A DNA stretch of 6,049 nt from Candidatus Zambryskibacteria bacterium CG10_big_fil_rev_8_21_14_0_10_34_34 (GCA_002771075.1 PCXM01000022.1:3090-9138), one strand, 5' to 3'. Counted from the stretch's first letter, positions 1-5,545 are shown. Numbers and translations are program-made. The notes: generated by a model from the sequence alone, not told the origin.

Positions 1-1046
1 CAAATAAAATACTTTTTGAGGAAGGGGATATAGAAAAAACTTTTTCTCTTTGGCAGGGTAAAAAATATGGAGAAAAGATTGAACTTTTTTCGGGATGTTT
101 TTTGGAAATGCAAAATGCGGGGCATATTTTGGGTTCGGCTATTTTGAATATTTCTTGTGGTGATAAAAAAATTGCTTTTACTGGGGATTTGGGTAATTCT
201 CCCTCACCTCTCTTGCCTGATACACAAGTTCCAAAAGATGTGGATTATATGGTAATGGAAAGTGTTTATGGAGACAGAAATCATGAAGACAAAAAAGAAA
301 GGAGAGAAAAATTAAAACAAGCTATCTTAGAAGGAATTAAAAAAGATGGCGCTATTGTGATCCCTGCTTTTTCTATAGAGAGGACTCAAGTCTTGCTCTA
401 TGAAATAAATAATATGATTGAAGGCAAAGAAATAAAAGCGGTGCCAGTATTTTTGGATTCCCCTTTGGCTTTGAAAGTAACTGATATCTACAAAAAATAT
501 ATGGATGATTTTAAAAAATCAGTAAAAGAAGAAATAAAAGCAGGAGATGATATTTTTGATTTTCCAAATTTTACTATGATTAGAACGGCAGAAGAATCTA
601 GAGAGATAGAGAAAATAAAAGGAGCTAAAATAATTTTAGCCGGCTCTGGTATGTCGGAAGGGGGGAGAATTGTAAATCACGAAGCTCATTATTTGCCTGA
701 TCCAAAAGCTACTATCATAATGGTAGGTTATCAGTCTGTTGGCTCTTTAGGTAGAGCTATTTTGGATGGTAAAAAACAGGTTTTTATAAATACTGATGGT
801 AATAAAAAAAATGGTAAAGAAAAAGTAAAAGTCAGAGCTACTATAAAAAATATCACCGGTTACTCATCACACAAAGATTCGGAGCATCTGTTGGAGTTTG
901 TCGAGAAAATAACCTCACCCCTAAAAAAAGTTTTTGTAATTATGGGCGAGCCAAAAGCTTCTCTTTTCCTTACTCAACGCATTCGCGACTATCTTGATAT
1001 AGAAGCAATTTATCCAGAAGAAGGGAAGGGGTATGAATTAAAATAA
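1..1046 (+). CDS. beta-CASP metallo-beta-lactamase-fold RNA metallohydrolase, 5'-truncated by the window edge
   Basis: The reading frame is open from base 3 through the left edge, giving 347 visible residues. The methionines near 108 are internal, so the true start lies outside. The first metal-binding HxHxDH motif is therefore missing; by family length (about 450 aa) roughly 100 residues are absent. Visible landmarks are AGHILGS (metal-ligand His at 123-125), FTGDLG (Asp at 186-188), MESVYGDR opening the beta-CASP domain (Glu at 258-260), AGSGMSEGGRIVNH (motif B region, His at 678-680) and GYSSHKD (motif C His at 870-872). This set and order are typical of the Ysh1/CPSF-73-like exonuclease family of RNA-processing enzymes, which are cytoplasmic zinc-dependent RNases. 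Whether it acts as an endo- or exonuclease cannot be told. It lies 20 bases upstream of hicB on the same strand. It is distinct from canonical RNase J in lacking that enzyme's C-terminal domain. Confidence 0.93.
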   Translation, partial: NKILFEEGDIEKTFSLWQGKKYGEKIELFSGCFLEMQNAGHILGSAILNISCGDKKIAFTGDLGNSPSPLLPDTQVPKDVDYMVMESVYGDRNHEDKKERREKLKQAILEGIKKDGAIVIPAFSIERTQVLLYEINNMIEGKEIKAVPVFLDSPLALKVTDIYKKYMDDFKKSVKEEIKAGDDIFDFPNFTMIRTAEESREIEKIKGAKIILAGSGMSEGGRIVNHEAHYLPDPKATIIMVGYQSVGSLGRAILDGKKQVFINTDGNKKNGKEKVKVRATIKNITGYSSHKDSEHLLEFVEKITSPLKKVFVIMGEPKASLFLTQRIRDYLDIEAIYPEEGKGYELK

Positions 1047-1051
1047 AAATA

Positions 1052-1060
1052 TGTTATATT
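1052..1060 (+). promoter_or_regulatory. candidate extended -10 promoter for hicBA
   Basis: TGTTATATT reads as an extended -10 (TG, one base, then TATATT at 1055-1060). No convincing -35 is seen at 15-19 bases upstream. Six bases separate the box from the hicB ATG at 1067, so transcription would start at or beside the A of the start codon. That gives a leaderless mRNA and would explain the absence of a Shine-Dalgarno sequence. The region is very AT-rich, so chance matches are likely; transcription from upstream is an alternative. Confidence 0.38.
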
Positions 1061-1066
1061 AATTTT

Positions 1067-1288
1067 ATGAAAAGGGAATTTACGGCTATATATAAAAAAA
1101 GTGGTAAGTGGTTTTTAGCTTGGGTAGAAGAAATACCCGGAGTAAATACTCAAGGTAAGACTTTAAAAGAAGCCAAAGAAAATTTAAAAGAAGCACTCTC
1201 TTTAATACTTGAAACAAACAAAAATCTTATGTTTGGTAAAATTTCTAATGCTAAAAGAGAATCTATATCCATAAAAATTCCAGCCTGA
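1067..1288 (+). CDS. hicB: HicB-family antitoxin (short form)
   Basis: This 73-aa protein has the compact HicB (UPF0150-type) partial RNase H-like fold. It starts with a beta-strand pair (EFTAIYKKSGKWFLAWVEE), continues with the hallmark EIPGVNTQGKTLKEAKENL turn and helix (residues 22-40), then a second helix (EALSLILE) and a last strand (ISIKIPA). HicB normally binds and blocks the HicA RNase. The chain stops after the core fold, so the C-terminal helix-turn-helix or ribbon-helix-helix DNA-binding domain of longer HicBs is absent, and classical autorepression by this protein alone is doubtful. It ends in TGA one base before the hicA ATG, so the pair is probably translationally coupled. No Shine-Dalgarno is visible before its start. 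A standalone HicB-like protein is the alternative, but the adjacent hicA makes the pair assignment strong. Confidence 0.85.
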   Translation: MKREFTAIYKKSGKWFLAWVEEIPGVNTQGKTLKEAKENLKEALSLILETNKNLMFGKISNAKRESISIKIPA

Positions 1289-1289
1289 T

Positions 1290-1484
1290 ATGAAAAGGTT
1301 GAAATTTATTTCTTATTTAAATTCACATAATTGTATTTTGATTAGAGAAGGAAACAAACATTCTATTTTTTATAATATAAAAAATGAAAAAACTTCTTCT
1401 GTACCAAGACATTCAGAAATAAATAATTTTCTTGCTCGAAAAATTTGCCGAGATTTGGGGATCTCGATTATCACGATAAAATAA
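1290..1484 (+). CDS. hicA: HicA-family mRNA interferase toxin
   Basis: This 64-aa protein has the double-stranded RNA-binding-like HicA architecture. It contains an N-terminal helix (KRLKFISYLNSHNC), the strand and catalytic turn REGNKHSIFYN with the conserved His at residue 24 (G-x-K-H-x-x-F pattern), a VPRHSEI strand, and a C-terminal helix ending ICRDLGIS, the usual HicA finish. HicA toxins cleave mRNA and tmRNA in the cytoplasm and are neutralised by HicB. The order here is antitoxin first, the reverse of the classical E. coli hicAB layout, with a one-base gap and no separate ribosome-binding site. Translation therefore probably depends on ribosomes finishing hicB. The catalytic His and flanking residues look intact, so nothing indicates a dead toxin. 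The stop codon lies 2 bases from the convergent rny stop. Confidence 0.89.
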   Translation: MKRLKFISYLNSHNCILIREGNKHSIFYNIKNEKTSSVPRHSEINNFLARKICRDLGISIITIK

Positions 1485-1486
1485 TA

Positions 1487-3016
1487 TTATCTCGCGTATT
1501 CAATAGTGCGGGATTCGCGGATGACTACAACACGGATTTCACCGGGGTATTTGAGTTCGTTTTCAATACGGATAGCTATTTGACGAGCGGTCTCTTTAGC
1601 TTCTAGGTCATTTACTTCTGAAGGGGTAACAAAAATCCTTATTTCTCTACCAGCTTGTAGGGCGTAAGCTTTTTCTACTCCTGTAAACGAGGTGGCGATA
1701 CCTTCTAGTTCACTCAATCTCTTTAAATAATTTTCAACACTGTCACGTCTAGCTCCCGGTCTAGCGCCAGATATAGCATCAGCTGATTGGACTATGTATG
1801 ATTCTAAAGTGGAATATGGATATTCGCCGTGGTGAGCTTCCATAGCTCGGATTATTTTTTCGTCAGCTCCAAATTTTTGTAAGATTCTTCTTCCAATTTC
1901 AACGTGAGTACCGGTAATTTCGTGGTCCACAGCTTTGCCAATATCGTGAAGCAGGGCTCCAGCTTTGGCTACAGCAATATTGGCTCCGATTTCAGTAGCT
2001 AACATTCCAGAGATGTGAGACATTTCTATAGAGTGTTGCAATACATTTTGACCATAAGAAGTTCTGAAGTGTAATCTACCGAGAATACCTGTGATCCTTG
2101 GGTCAAGATTGAAAACGCCACACTCATAAGCGGCAGCGTCACCCTTTTCTTTAATTATTTTGTTTATATCCTGTTTGGCTTTTTCTATCATTTCTTCAAT
2201 TTTGGCTGGTTGGATTCTGCCGTCAGAAATTAAGTTTTCTAGTGCTACCCTTGCCACTTGTCTTCTAACAGAGTCGTAAGAAGAAATGGTGATAAGACCA
2301 GGAGTATCATCAACAATAACTTCTACTCCGGAAGCCCTTTCAAAAGCTTTGATATTTCTACCTTCTTTGCCTATGATTTTGCCTTTTATTTCATCAGAGG
2401 GGATAGTGACGGTGGTAGAAAAAATTTCAGAAGAAACTGAATTGGCGAGTCTTTGGATAGAAGAAGTTAATATTTGTTTGGCTTTAGCTTCTATTTTTTC
2501 ACCGCCAGTATTTTCTAGTTTTTGCATTCTAACTAAAATATCTTCTTCATGTTTCTTTTCTATCTCTTTCAACAATACTTCTTTGGCTTCGTCTTCTGAT
2601 AGGTTGGAAATTTTTTGAAGTTCTTCAAACTTTTGTTTTTCTAAGGTTTCTATTTTTTCTTTGATTGTCTTTACTTCAGAGACTTTATTTTTGACTTGTT
2701 CAACTTCTTTGTCTATATCAACTTGCCGTTTATCCAAAAATTCCTCTTTTTTGATAAGACGGTCCTCCATCTTTTTAATTTTGTTGTCTTTTTCTTTAAA
2801 CTCTATTCTGGCTTCTTTTAAAGTTTCTTCGGCCTTTTTTTCAGCTTCTTCGGTGATTCTTTTAGCTTCTTCTCTAGCGTGAAGCTCCATCTGTTTTACA
2901 TGAATTTCTACCGAGCCACGTTGACCTAAGGAGATAATCCATCTTAAAAAGTAACCAAATCCGACACCAACAAATGCTGCCAGACCTGCCAGAAGCATTG
3001 CTAATTTTAATGACAT
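1487..3016 (-). CDS. rny: ribonuclease Y (membrane-anchored endoribonuclease)
   Basis: This 509-aa protein has full RNase Y architecture, close to the family's usual 510-520 aa. An N-terminal membrane helix spans about residues 4-28. A long Lys/Glu-rich coiled coil follows, about 40-180. The KH RNA-binding domain is about 205-270, with its GxxG loop at GKEG (216-219). The HD phosphohydrolase-fold nuclease domain runs about 320-420, with metal ligands His328 (VLQHS), His357-Asp358 (LLHDIGK), His371, the AHHGE pair 395-396, and Asp413. RNase Y makes initiating endonucleolytic cuts in mRNA at the inner membrane face in bacteria lacking RNase E. The start is the first Met before the membrane segment; no Shine-Dalgarno precedes it. 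It lies 177 bases downstream of clpP, with a promoter candidate and a leader hairpin in between, and converges on hicA with a 2-base gap. Confidence 0.98.
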   Translation of the reverse strand: MSLKLAMLLAGLAAFVGVGFGYFLRWIISLGQRGSVEIHVKQMELHAREEAKRITEEAEKKAEETLKEARIEFKEKDNKIKKMEDRLIKKEEFLDKRQVDIDKEVEQVKNKVSEVKTIKEKIETLEKQKFEELQKISNLSEDEAKEVLLKEIEKKHEEDILVRMQKLENTGGEKIEAKAKQILTSSIQRLANSVSSEIFSTTVTIPSDEIKGKIIGKEGRNIKAFERASGVEVIVDDTPGLITISSYDSVRRQVARVALENLISDGRIQPAKIEEMIEKAKQDINKIIKEKGDAAAYECGVFNLDPRITGILGRLHFRTSYGQNVLQHSIEMSHISGMLATEIGANIAVAKAGALLHDIGKAVDHEITGTHVEIGRRILQKFGADEKIIRAMEAHHGEYPYSTLESYIVQSADAISGARPGARRDSVENYLKRLSELEGIATSFTGVEKAYALQAGREIRIFVTPSEVNDLEAKETARQIAIRIENELKYPGEIRVVVIRESRTIEYAR

Positions 3017-3047
3017 ATATTTTGCTGTAATTTAGATCCTATTTTAG

Positions 3048-3068
3048 ATCAAGCTGGCCATAGCTTGA
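3048..3068 (-). other. stem-loop in the rny leader region
   Basis: A perfect 7-bp inverted repeat, TCAAGCT (3049-3055) and AGCTTGA (3062-3068), surrounds a 6-base loop. It lies about 32 bases upstream of the rny start and inside the transcript predicted from the promoter at 3183-3210. No U-tract follows on either strand, so it is not an intrinsic terminator. It could shape translation or stability of the rny mRNA, but no function is shown. Confidence 0.45.
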
Positions 3069-3182
3069 AATGAGAGTCTTTCCTTTGTTTTTGTTGCAAA
3101 TTAAGGACATTTTAGTTTAAAATTCTCGTTTTCTTATCTGAAATTCAGACTAAATTACTTTTGTTTAAATACTAATGAAAGT

Positions 3183-3210
3183 ATTATACAAAATTATAGA
3201 ATTTTATCAA
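3183..3210 (-). promoter_or_regulatory. candidate sigma-70-type promoter for rny
   Basis: On the minus strand TTGATA (3205-3210) and a perfect TATAAT (3183-3188) are separated by 16 bases. The -35 lies inside the last codons of clpP and the -10 just past its stop. The predicted start near 3176 would give rny its own leader of about 160 bases. This is among the best-matched two-box promoters in the window. An AT-rich background reduces certainty. Confidence 0.5.
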
Positions 3211-3775
3211 CTATGCCGTATTTTTTGGCTTCCTCGGCAGTCATAAAGAAATCACGCTCAACATCGGTATCTATTTTAGCAAGAGTTTGTCCAGTGTTTT
3301 CAGCCAACATTTTATTTAAGTTTTCTCTAGTTTTAAGAATATGTTTGGCGGTGATAGCTATGTCAGTTGCTTGACCCTCAGCGCCACCGATTGGCTGGTG
3401 AATCATCACTTCGGCATTTTTTAATATAAATCTTTTACCTTTTGTTCCTGAAGAAAGTACCATAGCGGCGCCAGAAGCAGCAATACCAACACAATAAGTT
3501 GCGACATCTGGTTTTATAAATTTCATAGTATCCACGATGGCTAGGGTAGAGGTAACTGAGCCACCAGGGGAGTTTATATAAAGAGAAATATCCTTTTTTG
3601 AATCTTCAGACTGCAAGAAAAGAAGTTGGGCAATAATCAAATTGGCCATTATGTCTTCAATCTGACCACCCAAAAAGATGATGCGGTCTTTTAGAAGACG
3701 GGAATAAATGTCATAAGCTCGCTCGCCGTTATGAGTTTTTTCTATAACTGTTGGAACTAATATTGAATTTTTCAT
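3194..3775 (-). CDS. clpP: ATP-dependent Clp protease proteolytic subunit
   Basis: ClpP is the self-compartmentalised serine protease chamber that degrades unfolded substrates fed by Clp ATPases in the cytoplasm. From the chosen start (193 aa) the Ser-His-Asp triad is Ser101 (VGIAAS), His126 (MIHQP) and Asp175 (ERDFF). The 25- and 49-residue spacings match the E. coli enzyme. The N-terminal PTVIEKT and [21 protein letters not shown] segments and the SPGGSV loop are textbook. The frame also has an ATG 18 bases further upstream (3793), which would give 199 aa. I prefer 3775 because family members usually begin just before the LVPTVIE segment, and because a perfect TATAAT abuts the upstream ATG, placing that ATG outside a transcript started there. 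Neither start has a Shine-Dalgarno. It follows tig at 114 bases; rny, not clpX, comes next. Confidence 0.97.
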   Translation of the reverse strand: MKNSILVPTVIEKTHNGERAYDIYSRLLKDRIIFLGGQIEDIMANLIIAQLLFLQSEDSKKDISLYINSPGGSVTSTLAIVDTMKFIKPDVATYCVGIAASGAAMVLSSGTKGKRFILKNAEVMIHQPIGGAEGQATDIAITAKHILKTRENLNKMLAENTGQTLAKIDTDVERDFFMTAEEAKKYGIVDKIL

Positions 3776-3793
3776 AGACTTGTATGTTAGCAT

Positions 3794-3822
3794 ATTATAC
3801 GAAAAATCAAAAATAATGAAAA
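3794..3822 (-). promoter_or_regulatory. candidate promoter for clpP
   Basis: On the minus strand a perfect TATAAT (3794-3799) lies 17 bases after a weak -35, TTTTCA (3817-3822). Transcription would begin near 3786-3788, leaving about a dozen bases before the preferred clpP start at 3775. That location argues against the ATG at 3793 being used by this transcript. Confidence 0.42.
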
Positions 3823-3869
3823 TCCTTTGAAATGCTTTTTCTACATCGGGTTTATATTAAGATTTTTGG

Positions 3870-3890
3870 AAAAACATTTTAGATGTTTTT
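3870..3890 (-). terminator. weak AT-rich stem-loop at the tig stop codon
   Basis: AAAAACAT (3870-3877) and ATGTTTTT (3883-3890) form an 8-bp stem with a 5-base loop, overlapping the tig stop codon at 3890-3892. Read on the minus strand, the stem ends in five T residues, as in an intrinsic terminator. It contains only one G-C pair, so termination would be inefficient at best. Confidence 0.22.
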
Positions 3891-4963
3891 TAGGATTTGT
3901 TTTCCAACAATTTCAGTACCTCTTGATTGAGCAAAATGGTGGAAACGTATATGCGAGCGTTTTGCTCGGTGGCTTCGGGGTAGTGTTTCATTATTTCTTT
4001 AACTTCGTTTTCTAGTATATCTTTGTTTGGAGAGAGTTTTTCTACTTCAGCGATTTTGTTGAAGATAAGTTGGACTTTAGCTTTTTTCTCTGAACTTTCT
4101 TTTAGATCTTTTTTTAAATCGTCTTCTGTTTTTTTAACTTGAATTAAATATTCATCAAATTTATGACCAGCTCTTTCTACATCATCTTTCATTTGAACTA
4201 GAGATTTATTAATCTCACTTTCTATTAAAATATCAGGCAACTCAATACTTGTATTTTTAACAAGTTCTTCTATGATAGATGCCCTCTTTTTTTCTATATC
4301 TCGTATTTTTTTCTCATCTTTAATATTTTGTTTTACTTTTTCTTTAAGTTCGTCTAAGTTTTTGAAGTTTCCAGCATCTTTAGCAAACTCATCATTAAGT
4401 TCTGGCAAATCCGTGTCTTTTATTTCGGGATGATGATGTTCTTTATCTTCTGGATTATTTTTATGATAATCAAAATGAGCTTTATTTTTTCTTATTTGCA
4501 ACAACACATCTTCCACTTCTTTATCGGTAACTTCTGTTTCTTCTTTTTTTTCTTTGCTGACTACTTGTTGCTGGCTACTTACTGCTATTTTCTTATAATC
4601 AGGCAATTCAAAAGAGGGAATTATGGCAAAAGTGGCTTTAATTTCAATTGGATTTCCTAGAGCTAATTTAGTAATGGAGACATTTGGTCTGCCTATTATA
4701 TCCAACTTTTCCTGCTCTATAATTTTAGAAAAATGTTCTTTTAATATAATATCAGTAGCTTCTTCTAAAATTTTATCTTCGCCTATTTTTTCTATTACTA
4801 TTTTTTCTGGAATATGACCTTTTCTAAAACCAGAAATATCTAAAGAATCACTAAATAGTTTTATGGCTTTCTTTCTCCCTAAATCCAAAAAATCAGCTGG
4901 AAGAGATATTTCTAGCTCTATTTCTGACTTTGGCAGTTTTTTTATTTTAACTTCGTATGCCAT
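3890..4963 (-). CDS. tig: trigger factor chaperone lacking the PPIase domain
   Basis: Trigger factor binds the ribosome tunnel exit and shields nascent chains. The N-terminal ribosome-binding domain (about residues 1-118) carries the signature loop GFRKGHIPEKIV at 45-56, equivalent to the GFRxGxxP docking motif. A linker rich in Lys/Glu follows, including EVTDKEVEDVLLQIRKNKAHF (about 144-164). The conserved LPELNDEFAKDAG segment at 186-198 then opens the C-terminal helical chaperone domain, which continues to residue 357. In usual trigger factors (about 430 aa) an FKBP-type prolyl isomerase domain sits between these two landmarks. Here only about 20 residues remain, a His/Asp/Glu-rich stretch with HHH at 176-178. 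The frame is intact, so this is domain loss, not a pseudogene. No Shine-Dalgarno precedes the ATG, and an AT-rich -10-like box suggests a nearly leaderless mRNA. clpP follows. Confidence 0.95.
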   Translation of the reverse strand: MAYEVKIKKLPKSEIELEISLPADFLDLGRKKAIKLFSDSLDISGFRKGHIPEKIVIEKIGEDKILEEATDIILKEHFSKIIEQEKLDIIGRPNVSITKLALGNPIEIKATFAIIPSFELPDYKKIAVSSQQQVVSKEKKEETEVTDKEVEDVLLQIRKNKAHFDYHKNNPEDKEHHHPEIKDTDLPELNDEFAKDAGNFKNLDELKEKVKQNIKDEKKIRDIEKKRASIIEELVKNTSIELPDILIESEINKSLVQMKDDVERAGHKFDEYLIQVKKTEDDLKKDLKESSEKKAKVQLIFNKIAEVEKLSPNKDILENEVKEIMKHYPEATEQNARIYVSTILLNQEVLKLLENKS

Positions 4964-4971
4964 TTTGCTAG

Positions 4972-4977
4972 TTTATA
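4972..4977 (-). promoter_or_regulatory. possible -10 box for tig
   Basis: On the minus strand TATAAA lies 8 bases before the tig ATG, within TTAATATAAAC. The same 11-base string recurs downstream of tig (3850-3860), ahead of clpP. No good -35 is seen; a TTGCTT lies 15 bases upstream. If used, the transcript would be almost leaderless. Confidence 0.28.
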
Positions 4978-4996
4978 TTAAAATCTTTTTTGAAGC

Positions 4997-5008
4997 AAAC
5001 CTCACCCC
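4997..5008 (+). repeat. left 12-bp terminal inverted repeat of the DUF559 cassette
   Basis: AAACCTCACCCC is the exact reverse complement of 5537-5548. Its inner ten bases also pair with GGGGTGAGGT at 5072-5081, the end of the nearer 38-bp repeat. Copy A therefore forms a nested palindrome with an inner and an outer arm pair. Confidence 0.65.
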
Positions 5009-5018
5009 ATCTAAATAT

Positions 5019-5027
5019 TGGTATAAT
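5019..5027 (+). promoter_or_regulatory. candidate extended -10 promoter for the DUF559 gene
   Basis: TGGTATAAT is a perfect extended -10 (TG, one base, TATAAT at 5022-5027). No matching -35 is found. Transcription would start near 5034, placing the 26-bp palindrome of repeat copy A in the leader. A TTGACA at 5029-5034 lies just downstream but has no good -10 at the right distance. The promoter lies inside the cassette, so it would travel with the gene. Confidence 0.45.
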
Positions 5028-5042
5028 ATTGACATTATCGGC

Positions 5043-5080
5043 CCCTCTCCTTAGCTAAGGAGAGGGGGTAGGGGGTGAGG
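5043..5080 (+). repeat. 38-bp palindromic G-rich repeat, copy A
   Basis: This copy is identical over 38 bases to 5508-5545 and in the same orientation. Its first 24 bases are a perfect palindrome with half-site CCCTCTCCTTAG; flanking bases extend it to 26 (5042-5067). A G-rich tail ending GGGGGTGAGG follows. The tail directly precedes the DUF559 start and supplies its Shine-Dalgarno (GAGG at 5077-5080, 4 bases before the ATG). The C/G-rich composition stands out from the AT-rich surroundings. Confidence 0.93.
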
Positions 5081-5084
5081 TGGT

Positions 5085-5435
5085 ATGACAAGAATTTATA
5101 GCTTAGTAAAATTGAAGGAAAGGAGAAGGAGGTTGCGTAAAAGATCAACTACTCAAGAAAATTTGCTATGGGAAAAATTAAGAAATAGAAAAATCGGGAG
5201 TAAATTTAGAAGACAACATAGTATCGGTGGTTATATTTTAGATTTTTATTGCAAAGAAAAAAGACTTCTCGTTGAAATTGATGGGGGAATTCATATGAAA
5301 AACGAAGCAAAGGAAAATGATAAAGTCAGAGATAAATATTTCAGAGAATTAAATTTTAAAATTTTGAGGTTTAAAAATGATGAGATTGAGAAGGATATAG
5401 ATAGAGTTGTAGAAAAGATAAAATTTTTTTCTTAA
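5085..5435 (+). CDS. DUF559 domain protein, Vsr-like PD-(D/E)xK endonuclease
   Basis: This 116-aa protein is essentially one DUF559 domain. An Arg/Lys-rich N-terminus (residues 11-20, KERRRRLRKR) leads to TTQENLLWEKLRNRKIGSKFRRQHSIGGYILDF, then YCKEKRLLVEIDGG, all family hallmarks. Likely active-site residues are Asp53 (ILDF), Glu64 and Asp66 (VEIDGG) and His70; Glu25 lies in the conserved N-terminal helix. The fold is related to the very-short-patch repair endonuclease and type II restriction enzymes, so DNA cleavage or nicking is the family expectation; substrate and role are unknown. The ATG at 5085 has a Shine-Dalgarno (GAGG) supplied by repeat copy A, the only clear one in the window. 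The gene opposes its minus-strand neighbours and lies between two identical 38-bp repeats, suggesting acquisition. No restriction or methylase gene adjoins it. Confidence 0.93.
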   Translation: MTRIYSLVKLKERRRRLRKRSTTQENLLWEKLRNRKIGSKFRRQHSIGGYILDFYCKEKRLLVEIDGGIHMKNEAKENDKVRDKYFRELNFKILRFKNDEIEKDIDRVVEKIKFFS

Positions 5436-5507
5436 AAAGAAAAATTGCATGTAAAGTCAAGCAAGACACCAAAAAATTCCTAAAAATAAGGAGTTGTCAG
5501 CTTTTGT

Positions 5508-5545
5508 CCCTCTCCTTAGCTAAGGAGAGGGGGTAGGGGGTGAGG
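5508..5545 (+). repeat. 38-bp palindromic G-rich repeat, copy B
   Basis: This copy is identical to 5043-5080 and in the same orientation, 465 bases downstream. The perfect 24-bp palindrome is 5508-5531. It lies 72 bases after the DUF559 stop and 3 bases beyond the stop of the convergent membrane-protein gene, so both mRNAs would carry the hairpin at their 3' ends. No T-run follows on either strand, so it resembles a REP-like stabilising or pausing hairpin more than a standard intrinsic terminator. Confidence 0.93.

Noticed and set aside
102..110. TTG at 102 or ATG at 108 as the start of the metallo-beta-lactamase gene
   Set aside because: The frame is open to the window edge with family-like sequence upstream (LFEEGDIEKTFSLWQGKKYG), and starting here would delete the essential HxHxDH motif.
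1286..1331. UGA read as Gly (alternative code) extending hicB
   Set aside because: Read-through would add only about 14 codons overlapping hicA, and a clean hicA start lies one base after the TGA; the standard code explains the locus.
2258..2882. Plus-strand open frames opposite rny (2258-2440, 2286-2618, 2661-2882)
   Set aside because: They are antisense shadows of the rny KH and coiled-coil regions, with low-complexity Ser/Phe/Ile-rich translations and no family motifs.
3827..5054. Plus-strand open frames opposite tig (3827-4015, 4430-4660, 4623-4817, 4863-5054)
   Set aside because: Phe/Ile-rich translations mirror the Lys/Glu codons of tig. They overlap a strongly supported gene and show no motif.
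5029..5057. TTGACA (5029-5034) as -35 for the DUF559 gene
   Set aside because: The bases at the expected -10 position (TAGCTA, inside the palindrome) are a poor match. The extended -10 at 5019-5027 is better.
5426..5444. TTTTTCTT / AAGAAAAA stem-loop over the DUF559 stop codon as a terminator
   Set aside because: The stem is nearly all A-T with a 3-base loop and has no T-tract after it on the + strand; it is expected by chance in such AT-rich DNA.
5508..5531. Palindrome of copy B as a Rho-independent terminator
   Set aside because: The hairpin is strong, but no U-rich tract follows on either strand, and the same palindrome occurs upstream of a gene at copy A.
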